Of a stretch of DNA of 64,000 nt, positions 42,378 through 51,350 are shown one piece after another. Positions within the stretch are counted from its first letter, which is position 1, and every line of letters begins with the position of its first letter. Made by a program: the position numbers and the translations under genes. The stretch is from positions 1 to 64,000 of the forward strand of contig NZ_JPRI01000010.1 of the NCBI RefSeq assembly GCF_000737765.1, written 5' to 3'. Origin of the DNA: Chryseobacterium vrystaatense. GTDB lineage: Bacteria; Bacteroidota; Bacteroidia; Flavobacteriales; Weeksellaceae. The notes below the pieces were generated by a model that did no database searches, had not been told where the DNA came from, and saw only the letters and a program-made list of their open reading frames with translations.

Positions 42378-42405
42378 AAGAGAGCGCATAAAGGCTCTCT
42401 TTTTT
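42378..42405 (+). terminator. Intrinsic terminator of the GH65-susCD unit
   Basis: An 8-bp stem AAGAGAGC / GCTCTCTT with a T-run, 39 bp after the susD stop. Confidence 0.8.
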
Positions 42406-42793
42406 ATTGATTCAGATCTGGCTATTTAACCACTCTTTATTCGTTCGCTCTTCATTATTGAGATAAAAAAGGCAGATAACTTTTGTAAGAAGGGATGTAA
42501 ACATATACAGATATTTTTGTTGTCGTACACATCATCATGCAAGGCAATCAAATTGTCTCTGTCAACAGCTAGATCCGTTTAAAAGCAAACATTGAAACAA
42601 TAAAATACATTTTTTTTCACTGCATTATTTTAATAATTAGTCTATTAACGTAATTACAGTTTTATTAAAATAAATTTACAAAATATGAAATATTTTAATT
42701 TTCGAGAAAAGATCTCAGAAAAAGATCCTATCCCATTTTCATTAAAAAATCATAAACTTTTAATATTTTCAAAACAATTTTTCTTTTAATCCA

Positions 42794-42801
42794 TATATTT
42801 G
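42794..42801 (+). promoter_or_regulatory. -7 box next to the DUF4290 start
   Basis: TATATTTG ends 6 bp before the ATG at 42808. A transcript from it would have essentially no leader. No good -33 element is seen. Confidence 0.4.
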
Positions 42802-42807
42802 CATATT

Positions 42808-43497
42808 ATGGAATATAACACCCAAAGAACTCAGCTTCATATGCCGGAATATGGCAGAATCATACAGCAGTTGGTTGAACGCTGCAAAGAGCTCCCTACC
42901 AAAGAGGAAAGGAGTGAAATGGCTATGGCCATTATCGATTTTATGGGTCAGAGAAACCCTCAACTCCGTGACGAAGAAAATTATAAACATAAACTTTGGG
43001 ATCATCTTTTCATTTTAGCAGAATATGATCTTGATGTAGACTCCCCATATCCCTTTCCTACCAGAGAACAGCTGGCAGAAAAACCTAAAAGAATGGAATA
43101 CCCTAAACTTCAGGGTGATTTTAAATTTTATGGAAAAAGTATCCTTCAGCTGATCGAAAAAGCGATCGAACTGGAACCAGGCGACGAAAAGGAAGCCCTT
43201 ATTGAGGTGATCGCCAACAATATGAAGAAGTCATACAATGTTTATAATAAGGAACACGTAACGGATGACGTGATTTTCCGTCACCTGAAAGAGCTGTCTG
43301 AAAACAGGCTGGATCTTACCGGAATAGAATCACTTGAAAAGAGTAAAATCTATTACACCAGTAACAACAACAGCCGCAACAACAGCAACAACGGGCGAAA
43401 TAACAGCAACAACGGACGAAACAACAGCAATACTAATAAAGACCAGACTAATAAGAGAAGGCATAATAACAACAACAACCATAAAAACAGAAAGTAA
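42808..43497 (+). CDS. DUF4290 protein with Asn-rich repeat tail
   Basis: A 229-residue protein of the DUF4290 family, a Bacteroidota-specific cytosolic protein usually encoded before murA, as here. The conserved helical domain covers about 1-175 (MEYNTQRTQLHMPEYGR). The tail from about 187 is an Asn/Ser/Gly/Arg low-complexity region built from a 21-bp repeat (RNNSNNG) and ends in a basic Asn/His/Lys stretch, which may bind RNA or another polyanion. Start 42808 is the first ATG. Its stop overlaps the murA start (TAATG), so the two are translationally coupled. Confidence 0.85.
   Translation: MEYNTQRTQLHMPEYGRIIQQLVERCKELPTKEERSEMAMAIIDFMGQRNPQLRDEENYKHKLWDHLFILAEYDLDVDSPYPFPTREQLAEKPKRMEYPKLQGDFKFYGKSILQLIEKAIELEPGDEKEALIEVIANNMKKSYNVYNKEHVTDDVIFRHLKELSENRLDLTGIESLEKSKIYYTSNNNSRNNSNNGRNNSNNGRNNSNTNKDQTNKRRHNNNNNHKNRK
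43375..43434 (+). repeat. 21-bp in-frame tandem repeat in the DUF4290 tail
   Basis: Units begin at 43375, 43396 and 43417 and encode RNNSNNG, RNNSNNG and RNNSNT. The copies are close but not identical at codon third positions. Confidence 0.85.
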
Positions 43498-44804
43498 TGA
43501 GTGGAACATTTCAGATAAGGGGAGGAAAAAGGCTGCATGGGGAAATCACTCCACAAGGGGCTAAAAATGAAGCTTTACAAATTTTATGTGCCGTTTTGTT
43601 AACAGATGAGGAGGTAAGAATTAAAAATATTCCAGACATTCATGATGTAAACAGACTGATCGAAATCTTAGGTGATTTTGGAGTAAAAGTAACCAAGAAT
43701 GGCCAGGGCGATTTCACATTCAAAGCCGATAAGGTCAATTTCGATTATATAAAGTCAGACGAATTTAAAAAAGACGGTGCTAAACTGAGAGGTTCTATTA
43801 TGCTGATGGGGCCAATGCTTGCCCGTTACGGTGAAGCTTATATGCCGACTCCGGGAGGTGACAAGATCGGAAGAAGAAGACTGGATACGCATTTCCAGGG
43901 ATTGGTAGAATTGGGTGCTGAATTTAATTACGATGAAGAAGAGTATTTCTATTCATTAAAAGCTAAAGAACTGAGAGGGAAATTTATCCTTCTGGAAGAA
44001 GCTTCCGTAACAGGAACAGCCAATATTGTAATGGCTGCTGCCCTGGCAAAAGGAAAAACAAGAATCTATAACGCTGCCTGCGAACCTTATCTTCAGCAAT
44101 TATGTAAAATGCTGAACAGAATGGGTGCGAATATTTCTGGAATCGGTTCCAACCTTGTTACTATTGAAGGCGTAGAATATCTTCACGGTACGGAACACAC
44201 AATGCTTCCGGATATGGTAGAAATCGGATCATGGATCGGTCTTGCTGCCATGACAAAATCTGAGATCACCATCAAAAATGTAAACTGGAGCCAGCTGGGC
44301 GTTATTCCCAATACATTCAGAAAATTAGGAATCGAACTTGAACAGAGTAATGATGATATCTTTATTCCTGCTCAGGAAAACTATAAAATCCAGAAATTTA
44401 TCGACGGGTCTATCCTTACGATTTCTGATGCTCCCTGGCCAGGATTTACACCGGATTTATTATCCATCATTCTGGTAGTGGCAACTCAGGCAAAAGGAAG
44501 TCTTTTGGTACACCAGAAAATGTTTGAATCCAGATTATTCTTCGTGGATAAACTGATCGACATGGGTGCACAAATCATTCTTTGTGATCCGCACAGAGCT
44601 ACCGTAATCGGATTGAACCAGGAAACTCCATTAAGAGGAACAACTATGGTTTCCCCAGACATCAGAGCAGGAAATGCACTTCTTATTGCGGCCCTTTCTG
44701 CAGAAGGAAAATCTATCATCCACAATATTGAACAGATCGACAGAGGGTATGAAAATATTGACGGAAGACTGAAAGCCATTGGTGCCGATATTGAAAGAAT
44801 TTAA
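43497..44804 (+). CDS. murA: UDP-N-acetylglucosamine 1-carboxyvinyltransferase (MurA)
   Basis: A 435-residue MurA, the first committed enzyme of peptidoglycan synthesis, transferring enolpyruvate from PEP to UDP-GlcNAc. Two EPSP-synthase-type inverse alpha/beta domains are visible, with the N-terminal GAKNEALQIL at 20-29. The mobile catalytic loop reads PTPGGDKIGRRRLDTH, so D122 stands where E. coli has Cys115, the residue alkylated by fosfomycin. Asp at this position is known in other lineages to keep activity while giving intrinsic fosfomycin resistance. The gene is coupled to the DUF4290 gene and shares a bidirectional terminator with the convergent S9 peptidase. Confidence 0.95.
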   Translation: MSGTFQIRGGKRLHGEITPQGAKNEALQILCAVLLTDEEVRIKNIPDIHDVNRLIEILGDFGVKVTKNGQGDFTFKADKVNFDYIKSDEFKKDGAKLRGSIMLMGPMLARYGEAYMPTPGGDKIGRRRLDTHFQGLVELGAEFNYDEEEYFYSLKAKELRGKFILLEEASVTGTANIVMAAALAKGKTRIYNAACEPYLQQLCKMLNRMGANISGIGSNLVTIEGVEYLHGTEHTMLPDMVEIGSWIGLAAMTKSEITIKNVNWSQLGVIPNTFRKLGIELEQSNDDIFIPAQENYKIQKFIDGSILTISDAPWPGFTPDLLSIILVVATQAKGSLLVHQKMFESRLFFVDKLIDMGAQIILCDPHRATVIGLNQETPLRGTTMVSPDIRAGNALLIAALSAEGKSIIHNIEQIDRGYENIDGRLKAIGADIERI

Positions 44805-44825
44805 AAATACATTGTATTCCAATAA

Positions 44826-44857
44826 AAAAGCGTTCAAAGTAATTTTTGAACGCTTTT
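44826..44857. terminator. Bidirectional terminator between murA and the S9 peptidase
   Basis: A 13-bp stem AAAAGCGTTCAAA / TTTGAACGCTTTT with a 6-nt loop and T-runs on both strands lies between the two convergent stops. Confidence 0.88.
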
Positions 44858-44875
44858 ATTTTTTCAGAATTTATT

Positions 44876-47041
44876 TTATTTTTTTTGTTTCGTTTTAGGT
44901 TGATAATCAGGATGGCCAAGCTGCCAGAATGCAAAACCAAAAATATCTCCCAAATTAGAATACCGCTGAACAAGAGGAATATTATTCCCATGCCCGCCTT
45001 CATAATCTATCTTTAGCAAAACAGGGGTTTCCGATTTATTTTTAGCCATTAGCTTTGCTGCAAATTTTACAGGCTGCCAAACAATTACTCTGTTATCATT
45101 GATTCCTCCTGTTATAAGTGTTGCAGGATACTTTTCTCCTTTTTTTATATGTTGATAAGCATCCATTTCTAATAAACTTTTGAATTCAATTGGGTCCTTT
45201 ACAGTTCCAAACTCCTTGGTATTTCCTCCTCCATTAGGTGTATTCTCAAATCTGGTGATATTGGTGATTCCCACTTCAATAATGGCTGCTTTGAATAAAT
45301 CTGGTCTTTCAGTGATTGCCCTTCCGGCAGCAATTCCTCCGGCACTTGCTCCCCAGACAGCTAATTTTTCTTTTGAAGTATATTTTTCTTTAATCAGATA
45401 TTCTGCACAATCAATCACATCTCTCCATGTATTAGGTTTTGTCGCTTTAAAGCCACCCAGATGCCACTGCTCTCCCTTCTCTCCTCCTCCTCTAACGTGA
45501 GCAACGGCAATCATACCTCCCTGTTCAGCCCACAACATATAGCTTTTAACAAAATATGGATTTCTAGATATTCCATAGGCTCCATAGGCATCTATTAAGA
45601 CAGGTATATTTCCATTTTTCTTTATATTTTTATTGTAGATTAAAGACAAAGGAACTTCTTCCCCATCTCTTGCTTTGAACGTCATTTCTTCCACAACCAC
45701 ATCTTTAAATTCCGGATATTCCACCGTAGGCACCAAATTTTCTAAAGAAAAAACATTCTCTTTGAGGGTATATCGAAAGCGCTGGTCTTCGTTTGCCCAA
45801 CCGGAACAAGATATCCAGATATCTGAAAAATCTTTACCCTTGGATTGCAAATCAACGTTTCCGGATGTATAAGGCAATTCGATGGGAATCTCTTTTCCAT
45901 CTTTATACAAATACAGTTTTGCTTCTACCCCATTTTTCGTGGTTGTATAGTAGATTCCGTCTTTAGTGATTGTATAGTTCTTAAATACTTCATCTTTTTT
46001 TTCAGGCACCAGCACATCGGGATTTCTGAAATCGGGACTTTTCACATTGGTTTTACACAGCTTAAGATTTGATGAATTATATCCCGAAAGAAAAAATATT
46101 TCGTTTCCTGCCGGTCGTATATACGTTACTTTATCTTCCTTATTATAGAGTGGCTTCCAATTCTTTTTGCCCTGTAAAAGGTCATTTTTATCAGAAATAA
46201 AGGTCTTTCGAAAATCCCCCGTATCAACCAATATCCCCACATAATACTGATCATCAGCATTGATGGAAATAATAGCTGGAAAATCATCATCATTGATCTT
46301 TAAATCAGGATTATTTTTACTTGAAAATACATCATTTCTTATATTCGGATCTTCCCCTATTCTGTATAAAACCGATTGGGTATCTTTTCCAAATTGATTA
46401 GAGGTTACATCAATAACGGGATAGTATACATATAAAAAACCTGAATTATCTTCCAGCCACTTTATTCCTCCTACTGAAGCCGGATTGGTTTGGGTAATAA
46501 TCTGTGGATATATATGTCTGCTTTCCACTTCCATGATCATAATCTGTGAAATTTCTTTTCCTTTTTCCGATAAAGAAATGGCTAGTTTTTTCCCATCCCA
46601 GCTTGGACTGATTAAAGTAATCAAATAGTCGTGATCAGGCTTATAAGGATCGTACAATAATAATTCCTGCCCATTAAAACCGTTTCTATAATATACTTTG
46701 GCTGTTTTTTCGTCAGCTTTCTTTTTCAGATAAAAATATTCATCATTAGCTGTAATTTTTAAGTCGGAAATTGAATAGTCTTGTCTTTTATCAAGTTCTA
46801 ATCTTTTATTCAGATAATAATTTTTATTTGGAATGCTATTGAGGACAGAAGTTGAGTACTCTGTTTGGGACTTCATCCAATTCGTTGTTGATACATCCTG
46901 TAAATCTTCAAGATTTCTATATTCATCTGTTAATTTAACTCCAAAATGGATATCTGTTGCCGGTTTCGACGGAGCTAAATTCGTTTTTTGAGCATTGATT
47001 AATCCAAAAAAGATCAAAGTAAAAAACTTCAGTTTCTTCAT
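44876..47041 (-). CDS. Prolyl oligopeptidase family (S9A) serine peptidase
   Basis: A 721-residue secreted peptidase: signal peptide (FGLINAQK), a beta-propeller at about 60-420 and a C-terminal alpha/beta-hydrolase domain. The catalytic serine is in WGASAGGIAAGRA, the Asp probably in GGINDNRV and the His in EGGHGNN. The S9A motif GGGEKGEQWH is also present. It would cleave short proline-containing peptides in the periplasm. Single gene, convergent with murA. Confidence 0.93.
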   Translation of the reverse strand: MKKLKFFTLIFFGLINAQKTNLAPSKPATDIHFGVKLTDEYRNLEDLQDVSTTNWMKSQTEYSTSVLNSIPNKNYYLNKRLELDKRQDYSISDLKITANDEYFYLKKKADEKTAKVYYRNGFNGQELLLYDPYKPDHDYLITLISPSWDGKKLAISLSEKGKEISQIMIMEVESRHIYPQIITQTNPASVGGIKWLEDNSGFLYVYYPVIDVTSNQFGKDTQSVLYRIGEDPNIRNDVFSSKNNPDLKINDDDFPAIISINADDQYYVGILVDTGDFRKTFISDKNDLLQGKKNWKPLYNKEDKVTYIRPAGNEIFFLSGYNSSNLKLCKTNVKSPDFRNPDVLVPEKKDEVFKNYTITKDGIYYTTTKNGVEAKLYLYKDGKEIPIELPYTSGNVDLQSKGKDFSDIWISCSGWANEDQRFRYTLKENVFSLENLVPTVEYPEFKDVVVEEMTFKARDGEEVPLSLIYNKNIKKNGNIPVLIDAYGAYGISRNPYFVKSYMLWAEQGGMIAVAHVRGGGEKGEQWHLGGFKATKPNTWRDVIDCAEYLIKEKYTSKEKLAVWGASAGGIAAGRAITERPDLFKAAIIEVGITNITRFENTPNGGGNTKEFGTVKDPIEFKSLLEMDAYQHIKKGEKYPATLITGGINDNRVIVWQPVKFAAKLMAKNKSETPVLLKIDYEGGHGNNIPLVQRYSNLGDIFGFAFWQLGHPDYQPKTKQKK

Positions 47042-47255
47042 ATTTTGTTATTATTATAATCTTCCCCCTTTCATTTGTTAGTTCATATCCTAATCCAAAA
47101 TCAAGAATGTCAGCAAAATTAATACATCTCTTTGAAATGAAATATAAATTTTAAAAACACAAATCATCATAATTCCACAGCATACTGAATATCAAATCAT
47201 TTAAAAATAAATTCAGCAGAAAATTTTCATAAACTTCTCCTTTAATTCATAAAAA

Positions 47256-47280
47256 AACCGCTGTACCAAGTACAACGGTT
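47256..47280 (-). terminator. Intrinsic terminator of the lemA-DUF2207 pair
   Basis: An 11-bp stem with one mismatch (AACCGCTGTAC / GTACAACGGTT), a 3-nt loop and a T-run on the minus strand. Confidence 0.78.
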
Positions 47281-47318
47281 ACATATTTTCATTACATGAC
47301 GACAAAATTATTGGTAAG

Positions 47319-49244
47319 TTACCAGCCGCCACCTCCCCCTCCGCCTCCGCCACCGCCGGAGAACCCTCCTCCACCTGATCCGCTCCCTGAACTGGAAGGT
47401 TTTGTAGATGCAGACTGGATAGATTGCGTGAAACTTGAGTTTAAAGTATTCGCAAATAAATAATGATTCATTACGCCTCCATAATACCAGGTGTTATTAT
47501 ATTCAGCTGATGTTCTTTTCAACAGGTCATCAAATTTCTGTCCCCAAATCTGGTCCACTCCCATCACCATGGCAAAGGGAAGCAGGGTCTCGAAAACCTG
47601 CGGAGTCATTTGAGGTGGATTATGGAATTTTATCTGTTCATTTTCTGCTGCTCCCATATACATTTTGAAACCGTCTATTAATGATTGTTTTCTTAACTTT
47701 TCTTTTGATGGCTGTTTTATTAAATATTGATAAAGCAGCATTATCGAAAACGCCAGAACAAGAAAAATATAACATACACTGAAATTTATACTTTCTGCAC
47801 CAGTACTTTCCTGAGAAACAACTCCGATTACTCCCAGGATAATACTCATGGGAATAGGAATAAGGAATAAAAGTTTCCATGATAACTTCTTCGCAAAGAA
47901 TGCTATTAAAGCGAATACAACAAAAAGAATAATATATAAAAGTACTCCGGCAAATACTCTTTCAAATTCAGGTAACAGGGTATAACTTACAAATAAACCC
48001 AGACCATATAAAAGCGTAATCAAAAACCACGGAAGTAATAACTTTTTCGAATTATTTCCTTCATTTAAAAAGTCTTCATGCTGAAATTTCAGAGTCTCTT
48101 TGAAATTGAGAACTGCTGTTTCAATTTTCGAATTATATTTTCCGTCAAACTTTACAGAATTTTCAGATTCCGAAAACAGACTGTTCATCAGATTGATTTC
48201 TTCTTTAGAAAGGGATTCATCTGCCGGTTTCAGCTTTTCCAGCGTAAAAGTTTTGGTATTGAAGAATCCTAAAACACCGGAATCTTCCCCTTCAATAATC
48301 TTAACATAGCCTTTTACTGCAAGATTCACGACAGCAGCCGTAAGATATTTATTTTTGAAACTTTCGGAATTGATGTACCCCATTGAAGCTGGCGAAAGGT
48401 TTTCAGGAACATTGAACTGAGGATAAACTGTAGGTGTTTCAGGATCTACTCCATATTTTCTCCATGTCGAATAAAGATACATCATCAATGCTAAAAACAC
48501 AGTACATCCTCCAATCAGGATCCCATATTTTTCAGAAAAAGTCGGAGGTGGCGGCGGTACCATAATTCCCTTTTTGAAACCTACTGCAATAGTAAGACCT
48601 TCATTAGCCCGAAGTCCTGACGCACTCCACTCTATGGAATGATCAGAAAGTACTTTGACAGTACAATTCTGACTGTTGCTGCCATACTCTCCGGTATAAC
48701 AGGAGTTTTGAATAATACCGGCACCATCCGGAAGATTGACTCTGGCAGAAATAGAATCTACATCAAAATCCCAATAAGTCCCGTTGACATTCCAGTAAAA
48801 CTCATCATATTTCGGGAAAAATCCGATCTGGTTTTCAGTACTGTACTTTATTTCATAATCATAGGTTCCGGGATCCAGAATAATATCTTTATTTCCGGCA
48901 TATATTTTTAAATATCCATCCTCAGTCTTTTCATGATAGTTCTCATCGATGCCGTTTTTTTTAACTGAAATGATATCGTATCTTACTTTATGTGTTTTAT
49001 TATTTAAATTTCTTGATAAAGGTAAGGCTCGGAAAATACCTCTTTTGATATTATTTCCAAGACTATACACTTTAATATGCTCTGTAACAGTAATTCCTGA
49101 TTTCTTATTCACATCAATATCTGAGTGAAAAGAAATAATCTTTTCGGGCCCTATGATGGATAACTGATCTGTCCTGCCCAATTCATTTTGAGCAAAGGCT
49201 ACGAAAAAAAACTGAAGAAGGAAAAGCTGTAACAACTTCTTCAT
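47319..49244 (-). CDS. DUF2207 membrane protein with Gly-rich C terminus
   Basis: A 641-residue membrane protein. A signal peptide is followed by the extracytoplasmic DUF2207 beta domain (about 30-235, with RGIFRALPL, YEIKYSTENQIGFF and FYWNVNGTYWDF), a transmembrane helix near 246-263, a cytosolic region and several further helices (about 405-505). It ends in a serine/glycine stretch finishing with an unbroken run of glycines and a terminal Trp. DUF2207 proteins are commonly paired with LemA, and lemA is 3 bp upstream. The function of the pair is not established; an envelope role is likely. Confidence 0.85.
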   Translation of the reverse strand: MKKLLQLFLLQFFFVAFAQNELGRTDQLSIIGPEKIISFHSDIDVNKKSGITVTEHIKVYSLGNNIKRGIFRALPLSRNLNNKTHKVRYDIISVKKNGIDENYHEKTEDGYLKIYAGNKDIILDPGTYDYEIKYSTENQIGFFPKYDEFYWNVNGTYWDFDVDSISARVNLPDGAGIIQNSCYTGEYGSNSQNCTVKVLSDHSIEWSASGLRANEGLTIAVGFKKGIMVPPPPPTFSEKYGILIGGCTVFLALMMYLYSTWRKYGVDPETPTVYPQFNVPENLSPASMGYINSESFKNKYLTAAVVNLAVKGYVKIIEGEDSGVLGFFNTKTFTLEKLKPADESLSKEEINLMNSLFSESENSVKFDGKYNSKIETAVLNFKETLKFQHEDFLNEGNNSKKLLLPWFLITLLYGLGLFVSYTLLPEFERVFAGVLLYIILFVVFALIAFFAKKLSWKLLFLIPIPMSIILGVIGVVSQESTGAESINFSVCYIFLVLAFSIMLLYQYLIKQPSKEKLRKQSLIDGFKMYMGAAENEQIKFHNPPQMTPQVFETLLPFAMVMGVDQIWGQKFDDLLKRTSAEYNNTWYYGGVMNHYLFANTLNSSFTQSIQSASTKPSSSGSGSGGGGFSGGGGGGGGGGGW

Positions 49245-49247
49245 TTC

Positions 49248-49796
49248 TTAGAATTTTACGGTGGGAACTTCTCTTTCTGCAATATTATCCAGTTCGAAGA
49301 AAGGTGATTTTTCAAATTTGTACATATTGGCAATAATATTACTTGGGAAAGATTCCACCAGAGTGTTGTTTTCACGGACAGTTCCGTTATAATATCTTCT
49401 GGATTTCTCAACATCATTTTCTATAGAAGTCAGCTCACTTTGCAGCTGCTGAAAATTGGTATTGGCTTTAAGATCGGGATATTGTTCTGCTACGGCAAAT
49501 AAATTCATCATTGCCTGATTCAGATTTTTTTCTGCTGCTTCCTTAGACTGAACAGAGTCTGCCCCTACAGCCTGAGTCCTCGCTCTTATGACACTATCGA
49601 GAGTTTCGCGTTCGTGAGTTGCATAGCCTTTTACAGTTTCCACAAGATTAGGAATAAGGTCATGACGTTTTTTAAGCATCACATCAATGCTGCTCCACGC
49701 CTCCTGAACGAGATTTCTCAGCTTCACAAGACGGTTGTAGATTGACACTGCATACAAAATGCACGCTGCAATTAAAATAATAATAACTATACTCAT
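49248..49796 (-). CDS. lemA: LemA-family membrane protein
   Basis: A 182-residue LemA protein: one N-terminal transmembrane helix (about 1-17), then a long helical bundle with the family hallmarks NLVQEAWSSIDVMLKKRHDLIPNLV and RYYNGTVRENN. The C terminus is on the periplasmic or cytosolic side depending on orientation, which is debated for this family. The DUF2207 gene follows after 3 bp, making a two-gene unit closed by the terminator at 47256-47280. Molecular function unknown. Confidence 0.92.
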   Translation of the reverse strand: MSIVIIILIAACILYAVSIYNRLVKLRNLVQEAWSSIDVMLKKRHDLIPNLVETVKGYATHERETLDSVIRARTQAVGADSVQSKEAAEKNLNQAMMNLFAVAEQYPDLKANTNFQQLQSELTSIENDVEKSRRYYNGTVRENNTLVESFPSNIIANMYKFEKSPFFELDNIAEREVPTVKF

Positions 49797-49976
49797 AAAT
49801 TTTATGTTTTTATATCCTTTAAAAGTACTCTTTTTTTGAATCAGAAATGAAAATTTACCAATGCAATAGAATTATTTTAATAGAATTCTCTTTTAAGAAA
49901 TAAGAATGTTAGTCGAATGAAAGAAAAACAAACCAAAAGCAAAGAATTCCATTTAGAAAAAATCCGGACATAAAAA

Positions 49977-50001
49977 AAGCACCCGGAAAAACCGGATACT
50001 T
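49977..50001 (-). terminator. Intrinsic terminator of the NIL-domain gene
   Basis: A 10-bp stem AAGCACCCGG / CCGGATACTT (two G-T pairs), loop AAAAA and a T-run on the minus strand. Confidence 0.75.
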
Positions 50002-50029
50002 ATTGTAATTAAAACTATATGAATCTCCC

Positions 50030-50347
50030 TTAAAAATACTTACGGCAGTTGTACTCCACCATGGTATTTAAAAGTTTATTTTTATTCAGATACAACTCCA
50101 ACTGCTGGTAGTCCTCTGAATTGACATTAATATATAACTGTACTGAACCAAAACTGTTTCCATTCACGTATTCTACATTGGCAGACAACACCTTATGGCA
50201 GATCCCAAACTGATTATAGATGGCATTCATTAAATGTTCAAATTTCATTTTACCATTCAATTCTATTTCAAGGATCAGTTCTTTTTTAGGCAGACCGATG
50301 GTATTATTCGGTATTATCTGCAGCGTAGGATTAGGTGTAATCATCAC
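50030..50347 (-). CDS. Stand-alone NIL-domain protein
   Basis: A 105-residue protein consisting of a NIL domain, the ferredoxin-like ligand-binding module usually found at the C terminus of the methionine-importer ATPase MetN. Matching features are LILEIELNG, the helix MNAIYNQFG and NGNSFGSVQLYINV. No ABC domain or permease is present, so it is not a transporter subunit by itself. Small NIL proteins occur in sulfur-amino-acid gene groups, and a methionine-sensing or regulatory role is inferred. Its promoter is unusually clear, with a long palindrome over the -33 element (50410-50459). Confidence 0.7.
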   Translation of the reverse strand: MMITPNPTLQIIPNNTIGLPKKELILEIELNGKMKFEHLMNAIYNQFGICHKVLSANVEYVNGNSFGSVQLYINVNSEDYQQLELYLNKNKLLNTMVEYNCRKYF

Positions 50348-50409
50348 TAAACAATTTTTTGGTTAAACATTTTCTAGATCATGGTTGCTTTCTTGCGTTA
50401 AATCTTTGA

Positions 50410-50440
50410 CAAAAATATAAAAAATTATTAGTCCACCAAA
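50410..50440 (-). promoter_or_regulatory. Promoter of the NIL-domain gene
   Basis: On the minus strand TTTG (50440-50437), a 19-bp spacer and TATTTTTG (50417-50410) give a near-ideal Bacteroidota promoter, with a leader of about 55 nt. Confidence 0.75.
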
Positions 50441-50459
50441 TTAGTAGACTAATAATTTT
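50421..50459. promoter_or_regulatory. Long palindromic operator over the NIL-gene -33 box
   Basis: The arms AAAATTATTAGTC and GACTAATAATTTT are perfectly complementary (13 bp each) around a 13-bp centre that is itself nearly symmetric. The dyad centre covers the -33 TTTG, where a bound repressor would block the polymerase. Its shape recalls sites of Rrf2-type cysteine/sulfur regulators, but that is an inference. Confidence 0.65.
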
Positions 50460-50550
50460 AAATTTTAACACTTTTTTTTCAGGATCAAAATCAAATCAGA
50501 TTGATTATTCAGATAAAGGGCGTCTTATTATTGGATGAAAAATAAAAAAA

Positions 50551-50583
50551 TGCCCCTAAAGATCACTGAAATCTCAAGGGGCA
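50551..50583 (-). terminator. Intrinsic terminator of the YiiX-like gene
   Basis: TGCCCCT / AGGGGCA stem with a 19-nt loop followed by TTTTTTT on the minus strand, 18 bp after the stop. Confidence 0.7.
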
Positions 50584-50600
50584 ATATCATCAGGCAGTAT

Positions 50601-51272
50601 TTAAAACTCCCCTATTCTTTCCAGTTTTTCGGAAGCAGCCAATCCATTGGGATTACATCCTGGTTTTCCTTCCGGAACTTCAAGATTTTTCTTTTTGTAA
50701 AATTCTGTCCAGAATTCGTTGGTCTTTCCCGTCTTTGGATCAATGAATGTCATTGGTTCCAGTTTAAAAATGCCGTTTTCTCTGAAAGCCCTTTCAATAT
50801 AATCTGAGCAGTAATACGAGTTTTCATCCAAAATATAATTGAAATTATAGGGTTTTCCAAGCATAGATTCTGCTTTTTTAAGAGCAGGCGTAACAGATTT
50901 CTGATACTCAGGTTTCAAACGGTAGATGACAACTTTCTGCCCGTCATTCAACTGGTCTTTAAGGAAAGATGCCAGATCCTGTTTTTGAGAACCTCCTTTC
51001 GGTGCGGCATGCAGTACATACCATCGGTTATTCTCTTTTTCTGCAATTCCTATATGATCAAATGATGCTTCTTTCTGTTTTTGAGTGACATTATTGATTG
51101 CTCCAGAAAGTCCGGTTTCTTTTGCCATGACGAAAAGCAGATCTCCATTCTTCAGCTTTCCGCTTGTAGAATGAGAAGCACAATATTGCAATAGAAGCAA
51201 TACGGCAAAGAAAAGAATGGCAGTACATGTATTTCTTATTTTCTGAGATGGGTCTTTTTTGAATGTAATCAT
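50601..51272 (-). CDS. YiiX/YycO-like NlpC/P60-superfamily lipoprotein
   Basis: A 223-residue protein with a lipobox-like LLQYCAS (C31). It carries the circularly permuted NlpC/P60 pattern: GDLLF (43-47), a His in SFDHIGI (H73) and the catalytic Cys in YYCSDYIERA (C155). This order, His before Cys, is typical of YiiX/YebB-like enzymes that cleave amide or thioester bonds, perhaps in lipids or peptidoglycan. Its substrate is unknown. It stands alone, divergent from the response-regulator gene 102 bp away. Confidence 0.8.
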   Translation of the reverse strand: MITFKKDPSQKIRNTCTAILFFAVLLLLQYCASHSTSGKLKNGDLLFVMAKETGLSGAINNVTQKQKEASFDHIGIAEKENNRWYVLHAAPKGGSQKQDLASFLKDQLNDGQKVVIYRLKPEYQKSVTPALKKAESMLGKPYNFNYILDENSYYCSDYIERAFRENGIFKLEPMTFIDPKTGKTNEFWTEFYKKKNLEVPEGKPGCNPNGLAASEKLERIGEF

Positions 51273-51350
51273 AGCGGGCTTATCATTGAGCGGTCAAATT
51301 TACAAATTGCATTCTTTATATGTATGTAAAAATACTTGATTACCTTTGCA

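Larger units (their letters stand above)
42339..42807. other. 469-bp spacer before the DUF4290 gene
   Basis: Besides the terminator it contains a 34-codon frame (42685-42789, starting MKYFNFREKISEKD) without further support, and the -7 box at 42794-42801. No other structure seen. Confidence 0.5.

Noticed and set aside
42685..42789. 34-codon frame just before the DUF4290 gene
   Set aside because: Low-complexity Phe/Lys composition in AT-rich DNA, overlapping the region before the -7 box.
43353..43556. Leu-rich minus-strand frame opposite the Asn-rich repeat
   Set aside because: It is the antisense of AAC/AAT codon repeats, which automatically gives Leu-rich sequence.
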